A DNA stretch of 64,000 nucleotides from JAFGSG01 sp964626055 (GCA_964626055.1 CAZVDF010000001.1:62001-126000), one strand, 5' to 3'. Shown: positions 17,860-27,271, numbered from the stretch's first letter. Numbers and translations: made by a program. Notes: generated by a model not told the origin, from the sequence alone.

Positions 17860-18585
17860 ATGAGCGAACGAACACTAAATGTCGAGCTAAGAACCGGCTT
17901 CGGCAAAAACGAAGCCAACAGATTAAGAGCCGGCGGATTTGTACCGGCAGTCTTATATTCACATGGAAATACGGAAACGATAAAAGTACCTGTTAAAGCC
18001 TTTAAATCCATATTCAAAGGGCATATCTCGGAATCTGTTCTGCTTGATCTGAATATAACGAATAAAAGCGAAGACTCACAAATGCAGGCTTTTGTTAAAC
18101 ATTATGATACTGACCCTGTTACAAATGATCTCGTGCATATCGATTTCTATAAAATCACAGCGGGTGAAAAAATCCGTACGGTTGTCAAGATAGTAATTGA
18201 AGGCACACCAAAGGGCGTAAAAGAAGGAGGAGTCCTTGAAATTCATGAAAGGGAACTGGAAATCGAATGTCTGCCAAAAGATCTTCCTGAACAAATCGTC
18301 GTCAACGTCTCCGATCTAGGTATAGGCAATTCAATTCATATCGGCGACATCAAGATTGGAGAATCTGTTAAGTTCCTGGGTTCACCCGAACGTCCTATCG
18401 CTATGGTAGTAATACCGCAGATTAAAGAAGAAGCAGTTGAAGCTAAAGAAGCGGTTGAAGGCGAAGCGGTTGAAGGCGAAGAAGCGAAAGCTGAAGGCGA
18501 AGAAGCGGAAACCGGTAAAGGCAAAGATGCCGGTAAAGCCAAAGAAACCGCAAAAGGTAAAGACAGCGGCAAAGCTAAAGAATAA
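17860..18585 (+). CDS. rplY: 50S ribosomal protein L25 (Ctc type)
   Basis: A CTC-type L25, about 241 residues from the ATG at 17860, which has AGAGAG-like ribosome-binding sequence just upstream; a GTG nine bases earlier is in frame but less likely. The N-terminal 5S-rRNA-binding domain has ELRTGFGKNEANRLRAGGFVPAVLY; the C-terminal TL5/Ctc domain has HIDFYKITAGEKI and KEGGVLEIHERELEIECLP. The last 50 or so residues form a low-complexity Glu/Ala tail passing into Lys/Gly/Ala repeats (KGKDAGKAKE-like). It is followed by pth, as in many bacteria. Confidence 0.95.
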   Translation: MSERTLNVELRTGFGKNEANRLRAGGFVPAVLYSHGNTETIKVPVKAFKSIFKGHISESVLLDLNITNKSEDSQMQAFVKHYDTDPVTNDLVHIDFYKITAGEKIRTVVKIVIEGTPKGVKEGGVLEIHERELEIECLPKDLPEQIVVNVSDLGIGNSIHIGDIKIGESVKFLGSPERPIAMVVIPQIKEEAVEAKEAVEGEAVEGEEAKAEGEEAETGKGKDAGKAKETAKGKDSGKAKE

Positions 18586-18637
18586 TAATTCTCCAACATA
18601 TTATTTCTTTATTATTTAAAGGAGGTACATTCTCGAC

Positions 18638-19267
18638 TTGAAACTTATAGTCGGTTTTGGAAATCCGGGAGAACAATACTTAAACAACAGACAGAATATC
18701 GGATTTAAAGTAGTAGAAATACTGGGAAATAATGAAAATATTGAAATAAAAATAAAAAAGAAAAAATCCCTGATCGGAAGGGGAACAATCGATGATGTCG
18801 AAGTTGTGCTGTTAAAACCGCAGACATTTGTCGATCTTATCGGGGAATCAGTTTTATATATAGCATCTTTCATTAGAATTACAGTAAATGATATAATATG
18901 CGTCCTTGGAGACCATACCCTGCCGTTCGGGGAATTAAGGGTGGATTATCTTCTGTCGACGCTGAATAATCCCGGTATAAAATCTATTGCAAGAGCCTTA
19001 AAATCGGATAAATTCGCAAAAGTCAGAATAGGCATCGGTGCTCCCGCAAAAAATGAGACGCTTGAAGACTATCTTTATAAAGATTTTACCGAAGAGGAAA
19101 ATCTGTTTTTAATAGATGTCCTGAATAAAACCGAGGACGCGATAAGAATGCTCCTTAAGTATCCCATTGAGGCGGTACAGAATAAATATAATCCCGAAGG
19201 CGCCCCGAAGATTAAAAAAAGAAAGATCAAGATGATCCGGATTCCTCACAAAAGGTCGCCAAGATAA
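18638..19267 (+). CDS. pth: Peptidyl-tRNA hydrolase homologue with catalytic residues replaced
   Basis: A 209-residue protein that aligns with Pth without gaps over its core: FGNPGEQY, KPQTFVDLIGE, LPFGELRV, GIKSIARAL, RIGIG. Pth frees tRNA from peptidyl-tRNA. Yet the residues used in E. coli Pth are changed: TRHN is NRQN (His20 to Gln), MN before SG is VD (Asn68 to Asp), the first Asp of DDLDLP is Gly (Asp93), and GHNG is NNPG (His113 and Asn114). Asn10 remains. Start is TTG at 18638 with AGGAGG 12 bp upstream. A basic tail extends the C-terminus. It keeps the usual rplY-pth position, so it is an orthologue by place, but its activity is doubtful. Confidence 0.85.
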   Translation: MKLIVGFGNPGEQYLNNRQNIGFKVVEILGNNENIEIKIKKKKSLIGRGTIDDVEVVLLKPQTFVDLIGESVLYIASFIRITVNDIICVLGDHTLPFGELRVDYLLSTLNNPGIKSIARALKSDKFAKVRIGIGAPAKNETLEDYLYKDFTEEENLFLIDVLNKTEDAIRMLLKYPIEAVQNKYNPEGAPKIKKRKIKMIRIPHKRSPR

Positions 19268-19349
19268 CTTGCGAATAAGCTTCTAATTTAGATCAATATA
19301 AAAGCCGATATTGTATTAAATACTATTATTACAAAAGGCTTTGAGCTTT

Positions 19350-20702
19350 ATGCCGCATAAAAATATTTTTTTTCTAGTCTTATGCTGTCTTCTTCCCGGA
19401 TTATATCTTATTTATCCCATGTCTGTTCCCGCACAGCAAGTCCAACCGGCACAGCCGGAACAAAAAGCTGAAATCAGTCCTCAATCTGCTGAGTATATTT
19501 CCATATATAATAAAGGTGATTATAAAGAAGCGCTTAACATTTTATCCGATAAACTTGCATCTGTTTACACTGCCAGAAATAACAGCCGGAAGATCCCGGA
19601 CGATTATATCTTCATAAAGAAAGAAGAAGACAGGAAAAATATCACTAATTTATTTATGAGCAGAAAAGCTGACCGCTTTTTTATCGAAGATAATCAGGAA
19701 CTCGCCGACCTTCATCTATATGCCGCCAGATCCTATTTTAAAACCGGGAACGCTGAAGCTGCCCTAAATCATTACTTTGAATCGCTCAGGTTTATATCTC
19801 TGGATTATCAGAAAGACGACGTAATTTTTTATGAAATATCGCAGGTCTATAAAAGCCTGAATCTTACGGATGCTTACGCGCGCTCTCTTGAGACAGCTTA
19901 TTCCCTCAATCCTGCGAAAGCCGAATACTCGCTGGAATTAAGCGCGGCATTGGGCATAACTAAAGACAGAAAAAAAGCCATATTTCACCTTAAAAGGTAT
20001 ATCGAATCGAAAGGAGATGACATCCCCGATATAAATCTTTTTTTAACTCTCGGCAATCTATACGAAGATATCGGCGAATACCTTAATACTGCGAAATATT
20101 ATAGAAGATATCTCGGTAAAAAAAATGACGACGGCTATGTCAATTTTGCACTCGGCTATCTGGCGTTTAACAGGACCGGAGATCATAAATTGGCGCTTGA
20201 ATGCCTGGAAAAATCAATAAAATATCTTCCGGAAAAGGAGCTGTACAGAAGATCGAAAGCCGTCGAATACCAGGCCGACATTTACATGCACGATCTCGAA
20301 TACGTAAAAGCGATACAATTTTATCTTGAAACTAAAAAATATCATGATAAAATTCAATCGGATATTCAGGAAAACAAGAATAAAATTTCGAAAAAGAATG
20401 AAGAAATCCGCGAAGCGAAATCCGCAATAAAGTCAGAAAACCTGTATGAAAGATATGACAGATATCAAAAACTGAATTCAGAGAAAGGCTCGCTCGAATT
20501 CATGAACAGGGAAATGCACTATGAATTGGGAAAAATAAATGCGGGAAAAATCAGATGGAATATGGCACTCTGCTATGAACGAATTGATAAACCGGAAGAA
20601 GCCATACAATATTATAATGAAGCGATTTCCAGGGATTTTAATCCAACTGAAGCAAGAGACAGGATAAAAAAATTAAAGTTGAAAATTAAAAGGGGATATT
20701 AA
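19350..20702 (+). CDS. Exported TPR-repeat protein
   Basis: About 450 residues. The ATG at 19350 gives a signal peptide with hydrophobic core FFLVLCCLLPGLYLIY; an in-frame TTG at 19341 is less likely. Tetratricopeptide-like helices follow, recognisable in LHLYAARSYFKTGNAEAALNHY, AKYYRRYL, and RWNMALCYERIDKPEEAIQYYNEAI, separated by a charged coiled-coil stretch (about residues 325-375). It is probably a periplasmic or envelope scaffold. It lies between pth and yebC, with no functional link evident. Confidence 0.75.
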   Translation: MPHKNIFFLVLCCLLPGLYLIYPMSVPAQQVQPAQPEQKAEISPQSAEYISIYNKGDYKEALNILSDKLASVYTARNNSRKIPDDYIFIKKEEDRKNITNLFMSRKADRFFIEDNQELADLHLYAARSYFKTGNAEAALNHYFESLRFISLDYQKDDVIFYEISQVYKSLNLTDAYARSLETAYSLNPAKAEYSLELSAALGITKDRKKAIFHLKRYIESKGDDIPDINLFLTLGNLYEDIGEYLNTAKYYRRYLGKKNDDGYVNFALGYLAFNRTGDHKLALECLEKSIKYLPEKELYRRSKAVEYQADIYMHDLEYVKAIQFYLETKKYHDKIQSDIQENKNKISKKNEEIREAKSAIKSENLYERYDRYQKLNSEKGSLEFMNREMHYELGKINAGKIRWNMALCYERIDKPEEAIQYYNEAISRDFNPTEARDRIKKLKLKIKRGY

Positions 20703-20765
20703 TATATAACCAACACTTCATGGGAATATATACGTATAAATATTAAATACAAGAGGTTTTAAAAA

Positions 20766-21521
20766 ATGTCGGGTCATTCCAAATGGTCAACAATCAAGAG
20801 AAAAAAAGGGGCCGCTGACGCAAAGAGAGGCGTACTGTTTTCAAAACTGATAAAAGAAATAACCATAGCGGCGAAGAACGGAGGCGAGGATTTAAATGCC
20901 AACCCCAGACTGAGAACAGCGGTGCTGAAAGCGAAAGAAAGCAACATGCCCAACGACAATATCGAAAGAGCTGTAAAAAAAGGAACAGGCGCTCTGGAAG
21001 GTGTAACGTACGAAGAAGTAAAATATGAAGGGTACGGGCCGGGCGGAGTCGCGCTGCTTATAGACTGCGTTACCGATAATAAAAAAAGAACTACGCCGGA
21101 AATAAGAACCCTTCTGTCGAAAGCAGGCGGGAACCTTGCGGAATCGGGAAGCGTCTCTTACCTCTTTGAAAGGAAAGGCATGATAATCATTGAAGCGGGA
21201 CAGACCACAGAAGACGATATGATGGAAGCCTTAATAGATCACGACGTCGAAGATATAAAAACCGAGGACAGCATTATTGTCGTCACCACCAAGCCGGATA
21301 AATTTAACGATATTTACGACCTGATAAAGAAAAAAAACCTGAAAACGAGTTTCGGCGAAATTACATACATACCTACCACCACTGTCAAACTTGATGAAAA
21401 AAAAGCCATGCAATGTCTCAATCTTATTGAGCAGATAGAAAATCATGACGATGTGCAGAATGTCTATTCCAATTACGATATCTCGAATGAGATCATGCAG
21501 AAGATCAGCGAGGCGCAGTGA
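20766..21521 (+). CDS. yebC: YebC/PmpR-family (TACO1-like) protein
   Basis: A 251-residue protein with the family start MSGHSKWSTIKRKKGAADAKRG, the NPRLRTAVLKAKESNMPNDNIERA segment and the YEGYGPGGVALLIDC motif. The family has been described as transcriptional regulators and, more recently, as ribosome-associated factors easing translation of proline stretches. It precedes ruvC and ruvA, the classical yebC-ruvCA order. Its stop codon overlaps the GTG start of ruvC. Confidence 0.95.
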   Translation: MSGHSKWSTIKRKKGAADAKRGVLFSKLIKEITIAAKNGGEDLNANPRLRTAVLKAKESNMPNDNIERAVKKGTGALEGVTYEEVKYEGYGPGGVALLIDCVTDNKKRTTPEIRTLLSKAGGNLAESGSVSYLFERKGMIIIEAGQTTEDDMMEALIDHDVEDIKTEDSIIVVTTKPDKFNDIYDLIKKKNLKTSFGEITYIPTTTVKLDEKKAMQCLNLIEQIENHDDVQNVYSNYDISNEIMQKISEAQ

Positions 21522-22000
21522 GAATTCTGAGCATTGATCCCGGCTATGCGACACTCGGCTGGGCCATCATTGAAGGCTGTCTCGAAATAGTCGATTACGG
21601 CTCAATTCAGACAAAAAGCTGTCTTAAAATCGACGAAAGGCTTTTCATAATCCACGATGAACTGAATAAAATAATAGACCATTACAAACCGGACTGCGTC
21701 GCAATTGAAAAATTATTTTTCGCGAAAAACACTAAAACAGCCGTCGATGTTGCCAAATGCATAGGAGTGATACTGCTCACGGCAAAGTTAAAAGGCCTGG
21801 GATACAATGAGTACACGCCATTGCAGGTTAAATGCGCCATTACCGGCTATGGCCGTGCCGCAAAAGACCAGATACAAAACATGATAATGAAAATATTCAA
21901 ACTCAAGGAAATACCCCGTCCCGACGACGCTGCTGACGCGCTTGCGATTGCCGCATGCCATTATTTAAACATGAAAAGCACAAGAATTCCTGTAATATAA
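21518..22000 (+). CDS. ruvC: Crossover-junction endodeoxyribonuclease RuvC
   Basis: A 160-residue Holliday-junction resolvase. Acidic metal ligands are visible in LSIDPGYATLGWA (Asp7), CVAIEKLFF (Glu) and RPDDAADALAIA (Asp pair). It starts with GTG overlapping the yebC stop by four bases and ends overlapping the ATG of ruvA by one base (TAATG), so the three genes are translationally coupled. No ruvB is present in the window. Confidence 0.95.
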   Translation: MRILSIDPGYATLGWAIIEGCLEIVDYGSIQTKSCLKIDERLFIIHDELNKIIDHYKPDCVAIEKLFFAKNTKTAVDVAKCIGVILLTAKLKGLGYNEYTPLQVKCAITGYGRAAKDQIQNMIMKIFKLKEIPRPDDAADALAIAACHYLNMKSTRIPVI

Positions 22001-22584
22001 TGATAGCAAAACTAAAAGGCAGAATCGACGAGCTAAAACCGACTGAACTGATACTCGATGTCGGCGGTGTTGGTTACCATGTATTCATTCCCTTTACTAC
22101 TTACCAGAAGATCCAGCCCCAGAACGAAGCAGAACTGTATATTTACACTCTTCACAAAGAAGACCAGTTCAGATTATACGGATTTGCCACGGAAAACGAA
22201 AAAGAACTTTTCACAATATTGCTCAGAATAAGCGGCATAGGCCCTGCTATTGCGCTGTCAATACTTTCGGGAATAGAAACTAACATGCTTGTTGAGGCAG
22301 TTCAGAACGATAACGTGCATATGCTTACAAAGATCCCGGGTATAGGCAAGAGCAAAGCTGAAAAACTGCTTTTTGAGCTGAGAAGAAAGATCCGCAAGCT
22401 CGAAAATTTCTCGGCTCCCGTTTCAAAAAACTCCACAATGCGCAACGACGCGATCGAAGCGCTTGTGTCCCTTGGCTTTGACGAAGCGAGATCTGCAAAA
22501 GCCGTTAATGAAATTTTGGAAAAATTTAGTGATATTCCTATTGAAGCCCTGATTAAAAACGCTTTGAAGAATTTATCTGCGTAG
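22000..22584 (+). CDS. ruvA: Holliday-junction DNA helicase subunit RuvA
   Basis: A 194-residue protein with the OB-fold start MIAKLKGRIDELKPTELILDVGG, two helix-hairpin-helix motifs (LLRISGIGPAIALSILSG and LTKIPGIGKSKAEKLLFEL) and a C-terminal UBA-like domain III that contacts RuvB. The ATG at 22000 is preferred to earlier in-frame codons because it gives the canonical N-terminus and couples to ruvC. The reading ends before a hairpin element at 22622. Confidence 0.95.
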   Translation: MIAKLKGRIDELKPTELILDVGGVGYHVFIPFTTYQKIQPQNEAELYIYTLHKEDQFRLYGFATENEKELFTILLRISGIGPAIALSILSGIETNMLVEAVQNDNVHMLTKIPGIGKSKAEKLLFELRRKIRKLENFSAPVSKNSTMRNDAIEALVSLGFDEARSAKAVNEILEKFSDIPIEALIKNALKNLSA

Positions 22585-22621
22585 ATTAATACAAGTTATT
22601 TTATAATAAACATTGTTTCTT

Positions 22622-22673
22622 GATAAATTGAAATACATTACAAAATTTTTTTTGCAATGTATTTCAATTTATC
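22622..22673. repeat. Hairpin with the ends of repeat family B (solo form)
   Basis: Arms of about 23 bp (GATAAATTGAAATACATTAC and its complement with one change) face each other across a short T-rich loop. The arms match the ends of the longer elements at 27472, 36372 and 52026, but the conserved core is missing. It lies between converging ruvA and malic enzyme, so it may serve as a two-way terminator. Confidence 0.8.
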
Positions 22674-22690
22674 GTTAACTGCACATATAA

Positions 22691-24145
22691 TTATGAAACC
22701 TGCTTTATAGCCCATTCCAGCGCACTCTGCAGCATATACTGATCCGGCTGCTGAATAAATCCGTTATCTGTAAGGCTCTTTGTAAGATTTCTCGAATATT
22801 CTATGTCCTTCTTTGCCTTTGAATAAGCCTCTTCCCTGGTCATTTTTACCCTTGCTACGCCGTCTTTTATCGCCTGCACCGCAACATCGGCGGCTTCATC
22901 AGGAAACACGTTCGTCTCTTCCATATTAGGCACAATGTTTTCCGGGTTAATGCCTCTCTTCTCCGCATATTCCGCCAGTGAATGAGCAGCCGCAATTGCC
23001 ATACTATCCGTGATTTTTCTTGCTCTTACCATAAGCGCCCCTTTTAAAATACCCGGGAAGCCTATTGAATTATTTACCTGGTTGGGGAAATCGCCGCGGC
23101 CTGTAGCGACAATAAAAGCCCCTTCTTCTTTTGCGGCATAAGGATATATTTCCGGGACAGGATTGGCGCAGGCAAATACTATGGCATTTTTGGCCATCGC
23201 TCGAATCCAATCTCTCCTGACCGTATCCGGCCCGGGAATTGAAAGCGAAATAAGGACATCGGCTCCATTTACTGCCTCTTCCATTGTTTTTATTTCTTCC
23301 GGATTTGTCAGGCCGCATAGCTCCCATTTGCGGTAAAATCTTTTGTCTGATTTAATATCTTCTCTCCCTGAATGCAGTGAACCTTTTGTGTCGAACATTA
23401 CTATTTTCTTTGGATCGGCTCCGTCCGCAATTAATAAACGGGCGATTGAAGTTATCGAAGCGCCTGCTCCGAGAAATACTATTTTTACGTCGCATGTTCT
23501 CTTCCCTGCAAGCTTAACGGCATTAATGAAGCCCGCGAGCGTCACGCAGGCTGTTCCCTGCGCGTCATCGTGCCATACAGGGATATCGCATTCTTCGCGC
23601 AGAACATCAAGCACCCTGTAGCAGTTCGGCTGGGAAATATCCTCCAGATTAATCGCACCAAAACTGTGCTGGCACATTTTAACGAACTGAATAATTTTCT
23701 CGGGATCGTTCTCTCCTTTTTCATTCCTGCTATCGATGCACAGCGCCACTGCATCGACGCCCCCCAGATATTTCATTAAAAATGCCTTCCCTTCCATAAC
23801 GCCCAGGCCGCCAGCGGGCGTGCAATCGCCGTCACCAAGTACCCTCGTGGAATCGCTTACTACCGCAACAAGATTTCCCCTGTTGGAAAGTTCGTAAGAC
23901 GCGATATTATTGCTCCTTATATCAGTAGATATTTTTGATACGCCCGGCGTATACCAGACATTAAACCAGTTAAATCCCGGAACAGGTGCTTTGGGAACCG
24001 TCTGGACTTTCCCTCCGTAAAATTTATGCGCCTCTTCGGCGAGCTTTTTTAGAAACAGCGTCTTTGCCCTGGCGATCTGATCCTGCGTAAAATTTTCTGG
24101 AAAAGCCCTGTTCAGATTATCGAGATTCAGTTTTAAGGTATCCAT
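22691..24145 (-). CDS. NAD(P)-dependent malic enzyme (malate to pyruvate + CO2)
   Basis: A 484-residue oxaloacetate-decarboxylating malate dehydrogenase of the short bacterial type without a phosphotransacetylase domain. Seen are WYTPGVSKISTDI, the metal-binding region WHDDAQGTACVTLAG, the nucleotide-binding VFLGAGASITSIARLL, and ACANPVPEIYP. It links C4 acids to pyruvate, feeding the ppdK seen at the right edge. It follows the DUF1667 gene by 44 bp on the same strand and may be the last gene of that operon. Confidence 0.9.
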   Translation of the reverse strand: MDTLKLNLDNLNRAFPENFTQDQIARAKTLFLKKLAEEAHKFYGGKVQTVPKAPVPGFNWFNVWYTPGVSKISTDIRSNNIASYELSNRGNLVAVVSDSTRVLGDGDCTPAGGLGVMEGKAFLMKYLGGVDAVALCIDSRNEKGENDPEKIIQFVKMCQHSFGAINLEDISQPNCYRVLDVLREECDIPVWHDDAQGTACVTLAGFINAVKLAGKRTCDVKIVFLGAGASITSIARLLIADGADPKKIVMFDTKGSLHSGREDIKSDKRFYRKWELCGLTNPEEIKTMEEAVNGADVLISLSIPGPDTVRRDWIRAMAKNAIVFACANPVPEIYPYAAKEEGAFIVATGRGDFPNQVNNSIGFPGILKGALMVRARKITDSMAIAAAHSLAEYAEKRGINPENIVPNMEETNVFPDEAADVAVQAIKDGVARVKMTREEAYSKAKKDIEYSRNLTKSLTDNGFIQQPDQYMLQSALEWAIKQVS

Positions 24146-24189
24146 ATCATTAATTTTACCGTTTCTTAAAAAAATTATCCGCGAAAACC

Positions 24190-24564
24190 TTACGATTTTT
24201 GAACATTCCTTGTGGCAATAATATTGCAGTTAAGCCCGAGGACCTTTTTAATAATGACCTGCCCGATACTGACCGGCGCCTTTAACCTGACGGTTCTGAT
24301 CTCGTTCATCACGTCATTAATTTTTTTAAGCGGGACCGGGGAATCAGTTCTCACGCTTACCACCGGGAAATCGCCTCCCTCAACCAGTATGCTGCTTGCA
24401 ATAGTCCTCACCGGATTGAAAATTTCCTGTCTGGCCCATTCCGGCCCCTTATTGCACAGGCTGCCTCTTACATCTGCAACAGCAGATTTTTCTCCTTCGT
24501 CAACATCGACCTGCAGCTGACAGCCGTTCGGACAAATGACGCATATCATTTCCCTGGTCATCAC
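24190..24564 (-). CDS. DUF1667 family protein, redox operon partner
   Basis: A 124-residue protein with an N-terminal cysteine pair in CVICPNGCQLQVDVDEG and another Cys in GSLCNKGPEWA, matching the DUF1667 family that accompanies GlpA-like dehydrogenases. The cysteines suggest an Fe-S cluster or metal site. Its ATG overlaps the stop of the upstream FAD gene by four bases, so the two are coupled. Function unknown; probably an electron-transfer subunit. Confidence 0.85.
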   Translation of the reverse strand: MMTREMICVICPNGCQLQVDVDEGEKSAVADVRGSLCNKGPEWARQEIFNPVRTIASSILVEGGDFPVVSVRTDSPVPLKKINDVMNEIRTVRLKAPVSIGQVIIKKVLGLNCNIIATRNVQKS

Positions 24565-25802
24565 TTTACACAGACCTCCAGTGAGCTTATATCCGTCAGA
24601 AGGCCGGCTTTTATATTTATGCGTATCATCTCAGCGGGATGCAGCCGAACCATTTTCTTCTTTCTTAAAAGTTTTTTACCATCCTGCACGGCGACCGACT
24701 TATTCGTAGCCGGTTCGGTCACTCTGAGAGAAATCACAATATCCCTGTCTCCGCTTATTTTCTGAGGAAGGACATATCCTACTCCTTGCCCGGGCTTTAT
24801 ATCGATTGAGGATCTGTCCCGTTTAATTTCGCCGTTTAAATACGCAACCGCGTTTTTGCCTGCCATAGCCGCCTCTTCCGAAACAAAGTCCACAAGATCA
24901 TGGACATGGAGCACATTACCGCAGGAAAAGATCCCGGGTACGGTTGTCATGAACGTCTCATCCACCTGTGCGCCGCTGGTCTTTGTCTCCATAAACACGC
25001 CAGCTCCCCTGGTCAGCTCGTTCTCCGGGATCAGGCCTACTGAGAGCAGGAGCGTGTCGCATTCAACAAATCTCTCGGTTCCGGCTATCGGCCTGCGGTC
25101 CCGGCCTATCTGCGCGACCGTTACGCCCGTCAGCCTGTCTTTACCGTGTATGTTGACAACTGAAGTGCTGAGATAAAGCGGGATGCAGTAATCATTTAAG
25201 CACTGCTGAATATTTCTCGGAAGCCCGCTTGCATACGGCAGTATCTCGAATACTCCCTCGACTTTAGCTCCTTCAAGGGTCATTCGCCTTGCCATGATCA
25301 TGCCTATATCGCCCGATCCGAGTATGACTGCTTTTTTGCCGATCATGATATTCTGGAGGTTGATAAAATTCTGTGCAGCCCCGGCAGTATATATCCCGGC
25401 AGGACGCGTCCCCGGGATCGAGATCGCTCCCGCGGTCCTTTCCCTGCATCCCATGGAAAGAATAACCGCCCGCGCTTCAATACGGCAGAATCCGCTTCTT
25501 GAACTTACGTAAAGGACTCTTTCGCTGTCCAGCGACAGCACAATAGTGCCGAGCATGGTTTCAACAGCGAGCTTATTGAAAGAGTCGATAAAGCGCTGCG
25601 CGTATTCAGGGCCCGTAAGAGCTTCGCCGAAACGATGCAGTCCGAATCCGTCATGGATGCACTGGTTAAGTATGCCGCCCAGCCTTCTGTCGCGCTCTAT
25701 TAAGAGCACGTCTTTACAGCCTGCTTCCTTAGCGGCGATCGCCGCCGCCAGGCCTGCCGGTCCCCCGCCTATGATCACAAGATCGCGTTTTAAAGTCTTC
25801 AT
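24561..25802 (-). CDS. FAD/NAD-dependent oxidoreductase of the GlpA-like operon
   Basis: A 413-residue pyridine-nucleotide-disulfide-type flavoprotein. The N-terminal GGGPAGLAAAIAAKEAG binds FAD, a second dinucleotide site is VILGSGDIGMIMARRM near residue 156, and GIFSCGNVLHVHDLVD near residue 291 is the second FAD motif. It shows no disulfide CxxC pair of the thioredoxin-reductase type. It stands between the GlpA-like gene (8 bp upstream) and DUF1667 and probably transfers electrons from the dehydrogenase subunit to NAD or another carrier. Confidence 0.88.
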   Translation of the reverse strand: MKTLKRDLVIIGGGPAGLAAAIAAKEAGCKDVLLIERDRRLGGILNQCIHDGFGLHRFGEALTGPEYAQRFIDSFNKLAVETMLGTIVLSLDSERVLYVSSRSGFCRIEARAVILSMGCRERTAGAISIPGTRPAGIYTAGAAQNFINLQNIMIGKKAVILGSGDIGMIMARRMTLEGAKVEGVFEILPYASGLPRNIQQCLNDYCIPLYLSTSVVNIHGKDRLTGVTVAQIGRDRRPIAGTERFVECDTLLLSVGLIPENELTRGAGVFMETKTSGAQVDETFMTTVPGIFSCGNVLHVHDLVDFVSEEAAMAGKNAVAYLNGEIKRDRSSIDIKPGQGVGYVLPQKISGDRDIVISLRVTEPATNKSVAVQDGKKLLRKKKMVRLHPAEMIRINIKAGLLTDISSLEVCVK

Positions 25803-25810
25803 CTTATATA

Positions 25811-27271
25811 CTATCTCACTTTGCCGGCGAACAGTTCCGAACCTGTCCTGTTCAGAACGTAATCTTCCGGCTTATATCCGAATTCCTTTTTCAGTATCTC
25901 AACGATCCTTGGCAGGCAGAATCCGCCCTGGCATCGTCCCATCATAGCCCTTGCCCTGTATTTTATACCGGATATCGTTCTGTTCCCGACAGGATTCCGG
26001 ATAGCGTCAAGTATCTCTCTTTTCGTGATCTGTTCGCACCTGCATACCACTTCTCCGTAATCCGGGTCCCGGCTTACAAGATCGGCTTTTTCTTCCGGGG
26101 ATAATTCCGAAAACGATCCCGCCCGGCCGGGACGCTCTGCAATAAAATTATCCTTTTTTTCAAGAGATATTCTTTCTGCGATCATACTCTTTACCATAAG
26201 AGCGATTGCGGGGGCGGATGTCAGCCCGGGACTTTCGATTCCTACCATGTTTATGAAGCCCGGAACATCTCTGCGGCTCTCGATCACAAAATCCCTGAAA
26301 CCTCCTTCCTGAGGAGAAGTCTGCTTCGGCCTTATACCGGAAAAACTCCGGATAAAATCGGACACTGAAAGTCCGGTCATAAGCTCATGGCCTTCTTTTT
26401 TAAGCTGTTCGATGATTTCAGCCGTTGAAGCGTAGTCGTCCCGATCGCCTATGTATTCATTGCTTGGACCGATAAGTATATTCCCGTCAACTGTATTCGT
26501 CAGATGGATACCAAGTCCGGCGCCGCCATGGCCCGGAGCAGGATACACAAGGACCTCGAGACGGCCTTTAAGCCTTTTGTCAAGTACAAGATATTCGCCT
26601 CTGCACGGATAAATTTTGTATTCCTTTATTCCCAGCATTTCGCAGATCCGGTCGGAATAAAGACCTGCAGCATTTACTAAAAGTGTTGTTTTGAATGTTT
26701 TTCCGTTGGACGTTCTGAGAGAAAATCCCGGGCCGTTCCTTTCGATCGAGGCGACCTCATGTCCCAGAAAAAAATTTACGCCGTTCACTGCGGCATTTTC
26801 AGCAAGGGCTATCGTGAGCCCGTAAGGGCATATAATTCCTGTCGATGGGGACCAGAGCGCGCTGATCCCTCCGACTTCGGGCTGCTTTTTTCTCATCTTT
26901 TCAGCATCAAAAAGCTCAAGGCCTGGCACACCGTTTGCCTCACCCTGTTCTTTAAGTCTTTCAAGGGTTTTAACATCGGTGTCATCAAAAGCAACAGTCA
27001 GCTTGCCGATATAATCTATCTTGACCTTGAGTTCGCCGCACAGGGCCTTCATCATGGAATTACCCTGTACATTAAGACGGGCCCTCAGAGTTCCGGGTTT
27101 ATAATGGATCCCGGAATGGACTACCCCGCTGTTGCGCGAACTGGTTCCCATTCCGACATCCTGTTCTCTTTCCAGAACGCATATATTCAGCCTGTAACGC
27201 GCGAGCTCCCTCGCTATGGCATTGCCGACAACTCCGGCGCCTATAACAAGGACGTCGTATTGATCTGTCAT
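25811..27271 (-). CDS. GlpA-like FAD-dependent dehydrogenase with a BFD-type [2Fe-2S] domain
   Basis: A 486-residue protein. An FAD-binding DAO domain starts with VLVIGAGVVGNAIARELARY and contains TSSRNSGVVHSGIHY; a C-terminal BFD-like domain has cysteines in VCRCEQITKREI and GRCQGGFCLP. This layout is typical of glycerol-3-phosphate or 2-hydroxyglutarate dehydrogenases in anaerobes, found with the same FAD and DUF1667 partners. The substrate cannot be settled here. It is the first gene of the operon, starting at an ATG with no overlapping neighbour. Confidence 0.85.
   Translation of the reverse strand: MTDQYDVLVIGAGVVGNAIARELARYRLNICVLEREQDVGMGTSSRNSGVVHSGIHYKPGTLRARLNVQGNSMMKALCGELKVKIDYIGKLTVAFDDTDVKTLERLKEQGEANGVPGLELFDAEKMRKKQPEVGGISALWSPSTGIICPYGLTIALAENAAVNGVNFFLGHEVASIERNGPGFSLRTSNGKTFKTTLLVNAAGLYSDRICEMLGIKEYKIYPCRGEYLVLDKRLKGRLEVLVYPAPGHGGAGLGIHLTNTVDGNILIGPSNEYIGDRDDYASTAEIIEQLKKEGHELMTGLSVSDFIRSFSGIRPKQTSPQEGGFRDFVIESRRDVPGFINMVGIESPGLTSAPAIALMVKSMIAERISLEKKDNFIAERPGRAGSFSELSPEEKADLVSRDPDYGEVVCRCEQITKREILDAIRNPVGNRTISGIKYRARAMMGRCQGGFCLPRIVEILKKEFGYKPEDYVLNRTGSELFAGKVR

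Noticed and set aside
24561..27271. Classical glpABC operon for glycerol 3-phosphate
   Set aside because: The layout is similar, but the third gene is DUF1667 rather than GlpC, and no glycerol transport or kinase genes are near, so the substrate was left open.
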